Origin: Slackia sp.
GTDB taxonomy: Bacteria > Actinomycetota > Coriobacteriia > Coriobacteriales > Eggerthellaceae
Assembly (NCBI GenBank): GCA_030525985.1
Contig: JAUNDR010000005.1
Coordinates: 22,587-70,099 of the forward strand
Length of the DNA: 47,513 nucleotides
Reading direction: 5' to 3'
The position numbers were made by a program, and so were the translations under genes. This document shows, piece by piece, positions 18,047 through 25,714 of the stretch. The notes below the pieces were generated by a model. It saw only the letters and a program-made list of their open reading frames with translations. It was not told the origin of the DNA and did not search any database. Each line of letters starts with the position of its first letter. The first letter of the stretch is position 1.

Positions 18047-18639
18047 CGGCGCAAGGCGGTACTGCGGCGCGCAATGCATTGCTGATCTGCGGGTCCGTGC
18101 GTCGTCGCGGCGTTTCGGCGCGCTATGCCGACGAGCTTGCGGCGCGTCTTGAAGGAGAGGGCGCGCGCGTGGTCCGTTGGAATGCGGCGGATTGCGATGT
18201 CGCCGATTGCATCGGATGCGCGGCGTGCCGCCCCGATGCTCCGGAGGAATATGCGCCCGAAACCCGTCATGCCGACTGCGTGATCGACGACGATATGGGC
18301 GGGTTGTACCGGCTGCTCGACGACGCCGACGAAGTCCACCTGGTGTGTCCCGTGTATTTCGCCGGACCCACGGGCCGCTTCAAATGCGTGCTCGACCGCC
18401 TGCAGCCGTATTGGGAGTGGCGCATCGGTCCTGCCGCCCGGCTCGATCGGGCGCGCGAGGTCAAGCGCCCCGTTCATCTTCACGTGATCGGGGCGGGCGG
18501 CGATCCGTTCGGTTACGACGCGCTTGTCTCGATTGTGCGTTCGGCGTTCGGCTCGGCCGGGTTTCGCCTGGACGACGTGGTCGATCGCATCGGTTGGGGC
18601 CAGCCCGACGAAGAGGGCGGCAAACAGCGTTTCTCCTGA
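18043..18639 (+). CDS. Flavodoxin-fold NAD(P)H-dependent FMN reductase-like protein
   Basis: 198 aa protein of the NADPH-dependent FMN reductase / iron-sulfur flavoprotein family. N-terminal LLICGSVRRRGVSARYADEL is the FMN phosphate loop. CIGCAACR supplies the short CxxCxxC-type cysteine cluster typical of the family, and VCPVYFAGPTGRFKCVLDRL is the second FMN segment. Likely a cytoplasmic flavin-dependent electron carrier or reductase; the substrate is unknown. The start overlaps the tatD stop by 4 bp, so it has no separate ribosome-binding site beyond coupling. rsmA follows after 44 bp. The open frame extends upstream inside tatD, but that part is a shadow. Confidence 0.85.
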   Translation: MTAQGGTAARNALLICGSVRRRGVSARYADELAARLEGEGARVVRWNAADCDVADCIGCAACRPDAPEEYAPETRHADCVIDDDMGGLYRLLDDADEVHLVCPVYFAGPTGRFKCVLDRLQPYWEWRIGPAARLDRAREVKRPVHLHVIGAGGDPFGYDALVSIVRSAFGSAGFRLDDVVDRIGWGQPDEEGGKQRFS

Positions 18640-18683
18640 CGGCGTCCGGTATGCTTGATGCGTCATTCGAAGAAAGAGGGTCC

Positions 18684-19592
18684 ATGTCCCACGTTTCCTA
18701 TCTTGCCACGCCTGCGGCGACGCGCGCCGTGCTCGAACGCCACGGCCTTGCCACGAAAAAGGCGCTCGGGCAGAATTTCCTGGTCAACGATTCGGTCATA
18801 GCGAAAATCTGCGCATTGTCTGAGGTGTCCGCCGACGATTCCGTGCTCGAAGTAGGGCCGGGCATCGGTACGCTGACGGTGGCGTTGCTCGCTCGTGCGA
18901 GGCAGGTGCTTTCGGTCGAGCGCGACGCCGACCTTCCCGCGGTGCTTGCGGAAACGTGCGCCGATTTCGACAATTTCACGTTGCTTTCGAAAGACGCGCT
19001 TGCGCTTTCGCAGGAAGACCTGAACGAAGCGTTCGGCGATTCCGCCTGCCATGGAGCAGCGCCGAACAAGTTCATCGCGAACTTGCCGTATGCGGTGGCG
19101 GCGACGCTCGTGCTCGATTTCTTCCAGCGTTTCTCGTCTGTGCAAAGCGCGACGGTCATGGTGCAAAGCGAGGTCGCCGACCGCATGATGGCGAAGATGG
19201 GCACGAAGGACTACGGCGCCTATACCGTGAAACTCAACCTGATCGCGAAGCCTGCAGGGCGTTTCCAGGTTGCTCCCGGCAGCTTCTTCCCGCCGCCGCG
19301 CGTGACGTCGGCGGTCATCAGGCTCGACCGTCGCGACGATTCGGGCATCACGTCCGAAGAGGCGCACGTCGCTTCGCTTATGGCGGATGCCGCATTCGCC
19401 ACCAGGCGGAAAACGATCGCCAATTCCATGAAGACGTTTTTCTCGGGTCGCAAAGGCGCCGACGGCGTGGTGGAAAAGCTTCCTGCCATTCTTGAGAAGG
19501 CGGGCATCGATGCGCGCCGTCGCGGCGAAAGCCTGACGCTCGAGGAATTCATCGCGCTTGCGCGGGCATTTTCCTCGATGACGGGGGCATAG
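18684..19592 (+). CDS. rsmA: 16S rRNA dimethyladenosine transferase (KsgA/RsmA)
   Basis: SAM-dependent enzyme that dimethylates A1518 and A1519 of 16S rRNA. Motifs: KKALGQNFLVND (motif X), VLEVGPGIGTLT (motif I), SVERD (motif II), and the catalytic NLPYAV (motif IV), then the family's VAPGSFFPPPRVTSAVIRL and RRKTIANSMK segments. Length 302 aa, normal. The ATG has AAAGAGGG 3-7 nt upstream. It lies downstream of tatD and the flavodoxin-like gene and upstream of veg, an order also known from Firmicutes and Actinobacteria. Confidence 0.96.
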   Translation: MSHVSYLATPAATRAVLERHGLATKKALGQNFLVNDSVIAKICALSEVSADDSVLEVGPGIGTLTVALLARARQVLSVERDADLPAVLAETCADFDNFTLLSKDALALSQEDLNEAFGDSACHGAAPNKFIANLPYAVAATLVLDFFQRFSSVQSATVMVQSEVADRMMAKMGTKDYGAYTVKLNLIAKPAGRFQVAPGSFFPPPRVTSAVIRLDRRDDSGITSEEAHVASLMADAAFATRRKTIANSMKTFFSGRKGADGVVEKLPAILEKAGIDARRRGESLTLEEFIALARAFSSMTGA

Positions 19593-19792
19593 CGGCAGCC
19601 TGCGCGCATTGCGAGGCCTGCATATGCGGCCGTCGTCGCTCGAATATCGTGCGCTCGAATTCGCTTGCCGCCGATTTCCAGTTGACAATCGATACGAAAT
19701 GTGGTTTTCCTCGGGTGAATGACGGGATGCTTGACAAGTCGTGATAGCATGGCGGTTCGCACAGTCGCACACCCGATTGAAGGAACATATAT

Positions 19793-20149
19793 ATGGAACT
19801 TGAAAAGCAGGCGCGCATTGTCGACGACATTCGCGCAGAGCTTCAGGACCGCATCGATACGCGCCTGAAGGTACGTGCCAATATGGGCCGTTCGAAGGTC
19901 ATCGAATGCGAAGGCATGCTCATGCAGGCCCATCCGTCGCTCTTCATTCTGGAGATCGATCGCAAGCGCGGCCGCAAAGCCCGTCAATCGTACCAGTACG
20001 TCGACGTGCTGACCGGCATGGTCGAGCTCTACGACGTCGAAACGGGCCAGCCTATTTTCGGGTCGTTCGTCGACAACGGCGAAGAGGCCGCTCCGTTGCA
20101 TATGTCTGACGATGAAGAGGACGAAGGCGACGACGAGGATCTCCTGTAG
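19793..20149 (+). CDS. veg: Veg family protein
   Basis: 118 aa Veg homologue. The core (KVRANMGRSKVIECEGMLMQ, HPSLFILEID, SYQYVDVLTGMVELYD) matches the small Veg proteins, with a C-terminal acidic tail (DDEEDEGDDEDLL) that Bacillus Veg lacks. In B. subtilis Veg stimulates biofilm gene expression; its biochemical role is not settled. Its place just after rsmA is the conserved neighbourhood. The ATG is preceded by AAGGAAC about 7 nt upstream. An extended -10 like TGATAGCAT (19742-19750) would give a leader of about 40 nt. Confidence 0.88.
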   Translation: MELEKQARIVDDIRAELQDRIDTRLKVRANMGRSKVIECEGMLMQAHPSLFILEIDRKRGRKARQSYQYVDVLTGMVELYDVETGQPIFGSFVDNGEEAAPLHMSDDEEDEGDDEDLL

Positions 20150-20225
20150 GCTCTCCATCGCCTGTGCCGTTTCAGGCATTCGGCAGATGCCGGATCGGAC
20201 GGCGAAAAAAAGATGGAATAGCTTC

Positions 20226-20254
20226 TTGACATTCGGTTGATACAAGAGCAAAAT
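20226..20254 (+). promoter_or_regulatory. Sigma-70-type promoter of tRNA-Ala
   Basis: TTGACA (20226-20231), a 17 nt spacer, and CAAAAT (20249-20254). The tRNA begins 18 nt after the -10, as expected for a short leader. Confidence 0.75.
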
Positions 20255-20272
20255 ACCGTCTTGTCCATTTAC

Positions 20273-20348
20273 GGGGATGTAGCTCAGCTGGGAGAGCACC
20301 ACGTTCGCAACGTGGGGGCCGAGGGTTCGAATCCCTTCATCTCCACCA
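20273..20348 (+). tRNA. tRNA-Ala (CGC anticodon)
   Basis: Complete cloverleaf. Acceptor GGGGATG/CATCTCC contains the alanine identity pair G3:U70. The D-arm is GCTC..GAGC. The anticodon stem CCACG/CGTGG holds loop TTCGCAA, so the anticodon is CGC (20306-20308), reading GCG. The T-arm is GAGGG-TTCGAAT-CCCTT, the discriminator is A (20345), and CCA (20346-20348) is encoded. The 3' end is duplicated 191 bp downstream. Confidence 0.95.
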
Positions 20349-20460
20349 CGAATTGACAATGCAGGTCGAGCAATCGGCCTGCATTTTTTATTTTGCGGCG
20401 CAAAGGGATTCGAACCGATAAGGTGGAATTCCGTGAAGAAAACCGTCCGGCGGACGGTTT
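20329..20460 (+). repeat. Direct repeat copy 1: tRNA-Ala 3' end plus downstream terminators
   Basis: 132 bp unit beginning inside the tRNA T-loop (GAATCCC..) and running through the tRNA terminator and a second hairpin. It matches 20520-20651 with 2 differences, both in the 3 nt loop of the second hairpin. On the opposite strand it contains GGTTCGAATCCCTTT, a tRNA T-arm-like motif, at about 20400-20416. Confidence 0.9.
20358..20389 (+). terminator. Rho-independent terminator of tRNA-Ala
   Basis: AATGCAGG / CCTGCATT stem with a 12 nt loop, followed by a T-run; it lies 10 bp after the tRNA. The identical structure recurs in the second repeat copy. Confidence 0.85.
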
Positions 20461-20462
20461 TT
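20439..20462. terminator. Second, bidirectional-looking terminator hairpin
   Basis: AAAACCGTCC-GGC-GGACGGTTTT: perfect 10 bp stem with A-run and T-run flanks, so it could work in both directions. The second repeat copy carries the same stem with loop AGT (20630-20652). Confidence 0.65.
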
Positions 20463-20519
20463 AGGAATTCGCTCGAAGGCTTCAGCCTGAGAGGAAGAGC
20501 GTCCGCGGAGCGGGCGCGG

Positions 20520-20651
20520 GAATCCCTTCATCTCCACCACGAATTGACAATGCAGGTCGAGCAATCGGCCTGCATTTTTTATTTTGCGGCGCAAAGGGAT
20601 TCGAACCGATAAGGTGGAATTCCGTGAAGAAAACCGTCCAGTGGACGGTTT
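20520..20651 (+). repeat. Direct repeat copy 2: tRNA-Ala 3' end fragment plus terminators
   Basis: Offset exactly 191 bp from copy 1. It starts with the last part of the T-loop and acceptor strand of tRNA-Ala including CCA, but the rest of the tRNA is missing. The 59 bp before it (20461-20519) is unrelated to an intact tRNA 5' half. It includes copies of both terminator hairpins (20549-20580 and 20630-20652). Confidence 0.9.
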
Positions 20652-21114
20652 TAGAATCCTTTCGGACATTGCGGAGCGCGGGTCGAAAACGTATCCAGGG
20701 CGCTCGCTCGCCGTCCGCCGGCCGCGATGGATGCGTGGGATTCGCTTCGGTTTGCGCTCTCATTGGATTTCGTCGCCTTCGCACCCCGTCCTTTCGCTTC
20801 GGCGTCGTTATCCGAAGGCTTCGCCCCGTGCGTTTTTCCGACCCATGCGGCATTCGGTGCCCATTGCGCCCAGAAGGGCCGTTTTTGCGGTAAAAGGCGG
20901 CAAAAACCCGCTCATATACGTTCAGAGGGGTAATTTCCCCCCAAATGGGTGATACCTTTTTGCTGTCTCTGTGAAGGATGTGTGCTAAAGTCTTTGCTGC
21001 ATTTCGCCTACGGTTTACCCATGGTTGCGTCGTCTCGGCTTTTCTCACGGCCTTGCCGCATCCCCTCCAGATCGTATGCGGAATACAGAGGAAGAAGGAA
21101 GAGAGAAACCGAGA
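20652..21114. other. Gene-free leader region upstream of the multihaem cytochrome
   Basis: No credible gene. Features seen: GTTTTTGC (20881-20888) inverted against GCAAAAAC (20900-20907) with an 11 nt gap, and GGGG-TAATTT-CCCC near 20937. A possible weak promoter is TTGCTG (20960-20965) with a poor TAAAGT near 20986. The transcript start and any regulator binding are unknown. The palindrome is a plausible operator for the cytochrome gene. Confidence 0.4.
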
Positions 21115-21873
21115 ATGGGGGTATCCATGGCTGAGGAAACCAAGACCGAGGTCGCTGCGACCGAGGAACCCGCCAAGGATGCCAAGCAGGCTAAACAGGG
21201 GAAGAAGAAGTGGCCGATCGTCGTCGGCGTCGTCGCCGTGGTGCTCGTCGCCGCGGGCGCAGGCTTCTTCGTGTGGCACGAGCAGCCCAGCTTCTGCAAC
21301 GCCATCTGCCACACGCCGATGGATGCATATGTCGAGACCTATGTCGACGGCAGCAAGGATAAATACGGCAACGAGCTGACCGAAGAGGCCGACAAGATGT
21401 CCATGATGGCCTACGCTCATGCCAACACCACCGAGGGCGAGACCACCAACTGCCTCGGCTGCCATGTTCCCACCATCGGCGAGCAGATCACCGAGGGCAT
21501 GAACTGGATTTCCGGCAACTACGAGGTCGCCGGCGAAAACAAGGTCGGCCAGACCATCCTTGAAGAGCGCGAGCTTTCCGACCTCGTCGAGGCCCGCGGC
21601 ATCACCGAGGACGAGTTCTGCCTGAACTCCGGCTGCCACCATGTCACCGACGACGGCACCGAAATCACCTCCCGCGCCGACCTCGAGGCCGCTACCGCAG
21701 ACCTCGACAAAGAGTACAACCCGCACAAGGCCCAGCACGGCGAGTATGCCTGCAGCCAGTGCCATAAGGCCCACAGCCAGTCTGTGAACTACTGCACCCA
21801 GTGCCACAGCAGCGCCGTCGTTCCCGACGGTTGGCTGACCACCTCCGAGGCGAAGAAGGTTGCGACGCTCTAA
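21115..21873 (+). CDS. Membrane-anchored pentahaem cytochrome c (NrfH/NapC-like)
   Basis: 252 aa. A charged N-terminus is followed by one helix (WPIVVGVVAVVLVAAGAGFF, about residues 38-57) that is not followed by a cleavage site, so it is probably an uncleaved anchor. The exported domain has five haem motifs: CNAICH (CX3CH, with HTPM after it as in NrfH haem 1), CLGCH, CLNSGCH (CX4CH), CSQCH and CTQCH. Family role: quinol oxidation and electron delivery to an exported reductase. No catalytic partner is adjacent; the next genes make the haem-attachment machinery. Start choice is uncertain between ATG 21115 (after GAGAG) and ATG 21127 (after GGGGGT). A terminator follows, so it can be transcribed apart from the ccm genes. 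Confidence 0.85.
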   Translation: MGVSMAEETKTEVAATEEPAKDAKQAKQGKKKWPIVVGVVAVVLVAAGAGFFVWHEQPSFCNAICHTPMDAYVETYVDGSKDKYGNELTEEADKMSMMAYAHANTTEGETTNCLGCHVPTIGEQITEGMNWISGNYEVAGENKVGQTILEERELSDLVEARGITEDEFCLNSGCHHVTDDGTEITSRADLEAATADLDKEYNPHKAQHGEYACSQCHKAHSQSVNYCTQCHSSAVVPDGWLTTSEAKKVATL

Positions 21874-21988
21874 GGCTTCGCGCCGGCATGCCGATGCGCA
21901 TCGGCGCATGCGGAAAGCATGGTGAGACGCCGCTGCGCAAGGCCGCCTACGCTCTCGAACGTAAATCGCTCGAAGGGTGTGAAACACG

Positions 21989-22018
21989 AAAGGGCCCGCC
22001 CTCTGGACGGGCCCTTTT
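21989..22018 (+). terminator. Rho-independent terminator between the cytochrome and ccmE
   Basis: AAAGGGCCCG and CGGGCCCTTT arms enclose a short loop, ending in a T-run. It separates the cytochrome gene from the ccm cluster. Confidence 0.88.
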
Positions 22019-22087
22019 GCTGAATAATGATGGATTCGGGCATCGGGTCCTTTCGGTATTCGACCGCGTGTCGCAAGGAGCAGGGAA

Positions 22088-22765
22088 ATGAACACGAAAA
22101 CAAAGCGCAGGCTCGTCGCGGTAACGGGCGTGATCGTCGTTGTCCTGGCGATCGTTTTGGCCGTCGTGGGAAGCGGCGGAGCTGCGAAAACGGTATCGGT
22201 CGCCGAGGCGCTCGGCGGTTCCTACGATTCGGGTCGCGTCCAGGTTTCGGGCAATGTGGTCGATAATTCCTTTGCCACCGAAGACAACGTGCTCACCTTC
22301 GATATCTATGACCCCGAAGGCGATGCGTCGCAGACGCTGCGCGTGCGCTACGAAGGCGCGGCTTCTTCCACGTTCGGCAACGGCGTCACGGCCATCTGCA
22401 CCGGCAGGCTGGACACGTCGAACGGCGTTGAGCTGGTGGCAAGCGAATTGGTGACCAAATGCCCCTCGAAATACGAGAGCGCGACCGACGCGCTGACGGT
22501 CGCCCGCCTGACCGAATACGGCGACAGCATCGTCGATACCACGGTCAAGCTCGCGGGCGTGCTCGTTGAAGGAAGCCTGTCTTCCGTGGATGGACAAGGA
22601 CCCCGCTTCATCGTGGCGGATGCGTCGGATGCCTCTTTGCAGGTTCCCGTCGAATTCGACGGCGCCCTGCCTGAAACCATCGGAGACGGCACTTCGGTCG
22701 TCATCACCGGCTCGCTTTCCGACGCCGGTTCGTTCGTCGCGACCGATGTCGCGCAGGAAGGATAA
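22088..22765 (+). CDS. ccmE: CcmE-like haem chaperone, CX3Y type, with an additional OB-like domain
   Basis: 225 aa. An N-terminal signal anchor (VAVTGVIVVVLAIVLAVVG, about residues 10-28) puts the rest outside the membrane. Residues 33-138 have the CcmE OB-fold pattern (VQVSGNVV, LTFDIYDPEGD, LRVRYEG, NGVTAICTGRL, VASELVTKCPSKYES). The haem-binding His of classical CcmE (HX3Y) is replaced by Cys: CPSKY. This is the CX3Y variant known from sulfate reducers and archaea. Residues about 143-222 repeat an OB-like pattern (VKLAGVLVEG, FIVADASDASLQVPVEF, GTSVVITGSL) that ordinary CcmE lacks. AAGGAG lies about 8 nt upstream of the ATG. ccmF starts 6 bp after the stop, so the two are one operon. Confidence 0.82.
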   Translation: MNTKTKRRLVAVTGVIVVVLAIVLAVVGSGGAAKTVSVAEALGGSYDSGRVQVSGNVVDNSFATEDNVLTFDIYDPEGDASQTLRVRYEGAASSTFGNGVTAICTGRLDTSNGVELVASELVTKCPSKYESATDALTVARLTEYGDSIVDTTVKLAGVLVEGSLSSVDGQGPRFIVADASDASLQVPVEFDGALPETIGDGTSVVITGSLSDAGSFVATDVAQEG

Positions 22766-22771
22766 TCGTCT

Positions 22772-24955
22772 ATGTCCACCTTCGGATTGATCGGCCTTAT
22801 CGTCGCATTCGCCGGCGTGGCCGTATCGGCGGTCTGCCTGCTCGTCGGGCAGATTCTTCGGAAGTCCGGCAAGGCTTCCGCCGCCGACACCGCATCGTGG
22901 GGCGGCTGCGTCGCCTCGCTTTTGACCGCCGCCGCCCTTACGGTGTGCTGCGGCGTCTTGGTGTATTGCTTCATGTCGGGCGACACCTCGATCGAATACG
23001 TGCTCATGGAGCGCTCCGATGCCGACGGCGTCTTGGGCGTGCTGTATCGCCTGAGCGGCTTGTGGGCGGGTCGCGAGGGTTCGCTTCTGTTCTGGGCATG
23101 GCTCATCTCCGTCTTCAACGCGACGCTTTCCGTGCGCGCCATGAAAAAGCTCGACGCGCTCGATTGCATGGCGCTGTTCGTGTCGAATCTGGTGCTTCTC
23201 GCCTTCGTCGCGGTGTGCCTGTTCTCTGAAAGCAACATGCCCTTCATCGCCACCGCTGCGCCTTATATCGACGAGAACGGCAACCTGACCGCCATGGCTT
23301 CGGCGCTCGGACTCAATCCGCTGCTCGAGCATTGGGCGCAGGCGATTCATCCGCCGACGCTGTTCATCGGCTACGCGGGCCTGACCATTCCGTTCGCCTA
23401 CGCTATCGCTGCGCTTATCGTGAACGATTCGAGCGCCAAATGGGTGGCGCGCGCGAGCCGCTACGCCATGTTCTCGTGGCTGTTCTTGGGAATCGGCATC
23501 GGTCTGGGCGCCATCTGGGCATACGTCGTGCTCGGATGGGGCGGCTACTGGGCATGGGATCCGGTCGAAAACGCCAGCCTGCTTTCGTGGATGGTGGCGC
23601 TTGCGCTCGTGCACAGCTTCACGGTGTATCGCCAGCGCGGAGCGTTCAAGCGCTGGAGCATCATGTGCGCCTGCCTGACGTTCGCGTTCGTCATCGTGGG
23701 CACCTTCATCACGCGCTCCGGCATCGTGCAGTCGGTCCATGCCTTCGAGGGCGACCCGGTGTCGCTCATGCTCTTCGGCGGTCTGATCGCCGTTGCGGTG
23801 CTCGTGGGCATCGTGGGGCTCGCCATTCGCTGGAAGTCCTTCAAGTCCGATGATGCGATCGAATCCATGGCGTCGAAGGCTGCGGCGTACTACTTCAACA
23901 ACGTGATCATGATCGTGTTCACGTTCGTGCTGTGCTATCTCACGGTGGCAAGCGCTCTGCCGACGTGGCTTCCCTTCGGCGGCCAGGCGCTTTCCGCCGG
24001 CACCTACGACGCGATCGCCCGCCCGCTGGGCATCGTGTACTGCCTGATCATCGCCGTGTGTCCGCTGCTCGCCTGGACGAAAACCGATCGCGCGGAGTTC
24101 TTGCGCATGGCGAAGGTTCCCGCGATCTGCGCCGCCGTGCTCTTCACCGTGCTCATGGCGTATTTCGTGACCACGCTTTACCCGGCGTACGACGCGATCA
24201 TTCAGGCGGGTGCCGCCGAAGGCGCGTCGCAATCCGCGATCGCCGCCGCCGACGATCTGCTCGCGCAGGGCCCCGTGTGGTATTACAACGGTCTTGCGGT
24301 GGTCGGCTTCGCCGTGGCGAGCCTGCTGTTCTTCAACACGCTGTTCATGATCGCCCGCGCCGCTTCCAAGCGCGCCAAGGCGACCGGCAAAAACCCCGTG
24401 GCGGCGTTCTTCGGCATGCTGGGCGCGAATTCCTCCAAATACGGCGGATACATCGCCCATTTCGCCATGGCGGTCATCCTGGTGGGCCTGATCGGCTCCT
24501 CGATGTATGTCACTGAAAAAACCGGCTACATCGCCTACGACGAGGAAAGCGATACGGCGGAAAGCTTCGTGATCGACGATTACGAGCTGCGCTACACCGG
24601 CAACAGCGTCGAGACCATGGCGAACGGCGACGATGTGGTGTACCAGGTCGAGTTCGACGTTTACGATGCCGTCGACGGCGCATACATCGGACATGTCGAT
24701 CCTTCGGTGCAGCTGGCGGCCTCCACGCAGCAGACCAAGCTCAACGCGTCGGTCATCGGCTTTCCGACCGAAGACCTCTTCGTGGTGTATCGCGGCGTGA
24801 ACGAGGCGGGCGATTTGTCCATGGACGTGCGCGTGAATCCGCTGGTGAGCTTTGCTTGGGTCGGTTTCGGCCTGCTCATGCTCGGCACGGCTATCGCGCT
24901 GTTCGGCCGCCGTCGCGACCAGCGCGACGAGGTTTCCGGGAAAGAAGGCGAATAG
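22772..24955 (+). CDS. ccmF: Cytochrome c haem lyase CcmF
   Basis: 727 aa polytopic membrane protein that ligates haem from CcmE to exported apocytochrome c. Seen: N-terminal WAGREGSLLFWAW, the conserved IHPPTLFIGYAGL (periplasmic-facing His), the WWD signature WGGYWAWDPVENASLLSW, the following THSF-equivalent LVHSFTVYRQRG, and IVGTFITRSGIVQSVHAF. A large exported C-terminal loop (about residues 580-700) precedes a last helix and a charged tail. Length is close to typical CcmF (about 650 aa). AAGGA lies about 9 nt before the ATG. Position directly after ccmE and before ccmABC supports the assignment. Confidence 0.95.
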   Translation: MSTFGLIGLIVAFAGVAVSAVCLLVGQILRKSGKASAADTASWGGCVASLLTAAALTVCCGVLVYCFMSGDTSIEYVLMERSDADGVLGVLYRLSGLWAGREGSLLFWAWLISVFNATLSVRAMKKLDALDCMALFVSNLVLLAFVAVCLFSESNMPFIATAAPYIDENGNLTAMASALGLNPLLEHWAQAIHPPTLFIGYAGLTIPFAYAIAALIVNDSSAKWVARASRYAMFSWLFLGIGIGLGAIWAYVVLGWGGYWAWDPVENASLLSWMVALALVHSFTVYRQRGAFKRWSIMCACLTFAFVIVGTFITRSGIVQSVHAFEGDPVSLMLFGGLIAVAVLVGIVGLAIRWKSFKSDDAIESMASKAAAYYFNNVIMIVFTFVLCYLTVASALPTWLPFGGQALSAGTYDAIARPLGIVYCLIIAVCPLLAWTKTDRAEFLRMAKVPAICAAVLFTVLMAYFVTTLYPAYDAIIQAGAAEGASQSAIAAADDLLAQGPVWYYNGLAVVGFAVASLLFFNTLFMIARAASKRAKATGKNPVAAFFGMLGANSSKYGGYIAHFAMAVILVGLIGSSMYVTEKTGYIAYDEESDTAESFVIDDYELRYTGNSVETMANGDDVVYQVEFDVYDAVDGAYIGHVDPSVQLAASTQQTKLNASVIGFPTEDLFVVYRGVNEAGDLSMDVRVNPLVSFAWVGFGLLMLGTAIALFGRRRDQRDEVSGKEGE

Positions 24956-25000
24956 CGCGCCGTTTCGAAGGCGTGCGACGCTTCGCGAAAGAAGACATGC

Positions 25001-25714
25001 ATGACTGATGCTTTGGAAATACGCGGATTGACGAAGGTATTCGGCGATCGCAAGGCCCTCGACAAGGTGACGTTCTCGTTGCCTGAGGGGGCCTTCCTCT
25101 CTATTTTCGGACCGAACGGGGCGGGCAAGACCACGCTTTTGCGCATGCTGTCCACGCTCGCGCGGCCCACATCGGGCTCCATCCGCGTGATGGGGCAGGA
25201 TGCCAAAGAGGAACCTGACAAAGTGCGCGAGCATATCGGGCTGATTTCGCACAATTCGATGCTTTATCCCGATTTGACGGCGTTGGAAAACCTCATGTTC
25301 GCAGCGCGTCTGTACGGCGTCGAAGAACCCGAGCAGCGCGTGCGCACGCTGCTGCGCGCGGTCGAGCTCGACCATCGCCGCTTCGACACGGTGCGCACGT
25401 TCTCGCGCGGCATGACCCAGCGCCTGTCGATCGCGCGCGCTTTGATCAACGATCCCGACGTGGTGTTTCTCGACGAGCCCTATGCGGGCCTCGACCCTCA
25501 TGCGACGGAGATCTTCGATACGCTGCTCGCCGACCTTCGCGACGGCCGCACGTTCGTTATGGTGAGCCACGACCTGCAAAAGGGCTTCGATGCCTGCACC
25601 CATGCATTGGTGCTCGCGCGCGGTCGCGTGGTGGCGTTCGCGCCGAAAGAGGAACTCGATTTCGACGAGTTCACGCAGCTGTACCGAAAGACCGTGGGAA
25701 TGGGGGTGTCCTGA
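25001..25714 (+). CDS. ccmA: ABC transporter ATP-binding protein CcmA
   Basis: 237 aa ABC ATPase. Walker A GPNGAGKTT (about residues 39-47), Q-loop region LISHNSM, signature FSRGMTQRLSIARAL (SRGMTQ in place of LSGGQ, usual for CcmA), Walker B VVFLDEPYAGLD, and switch His in VMVSHDL. Family role: ATP hydrolysis that releases haem-loaded CcmE from CcmC, with CcmB as membrane partner. The stop overlaps the ccmB start by one base (TGATG), so the subunits are coupled. It follows ccmF by 45 bp. On its own the sequence could be called a generic ABC ATPase; the context decides. Confidence 0.9.
   Translation: MTDALEIRGLTKVFGDRKALDKVTFSLPEGAFLSIFGPNGAGKTTLLRMLSTLARPTSGSIRVMGQDAKEEPDKVREHIGLISHNSMLYPDLTALENLMFAARLYGVEEPEQRVRTLLRAVELDHRRFDTVRTFSRGMTQRLSIARALINDPDVVFLDEPYAGLDPHATEIFDTLLADLRDGRTFVMVSHDLQKGFDACTHALVLARGRVVAFAPKEELDFDEFTQLYRKTVGMGVS

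Noticed and set aside
19682-19736. Two TTGACA hexamers upstream of veg as -35 elements
   Set aside because: Neither has a matching -10 at 16-18 bp; the extended -10-like TGATAGCAT sits only 5 bp from the second one.
19220-20359. 379 aa minus-strand frame beginning GGDEGIRTLGPHVANVV
   Set aside because: This is the familiar artefact made by translating the antisense of a tRNA gene (here tRNA-Ala), then running through veg and rsmA antisense.
20461-20540. Possible second tRNA ending in the repeated acceptor strand
   Set aside because: Only the T-loop end and acceptor remain; D-arm and anticodon stem cannot be folded, so it is a fragment, not a gene.
21115-21873. Nitrite reductase NrfHA system
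   Set aside because: Only an NrfH-like anchor cytochrome is present; no NrfA-like catalytic subunit is found in the window.
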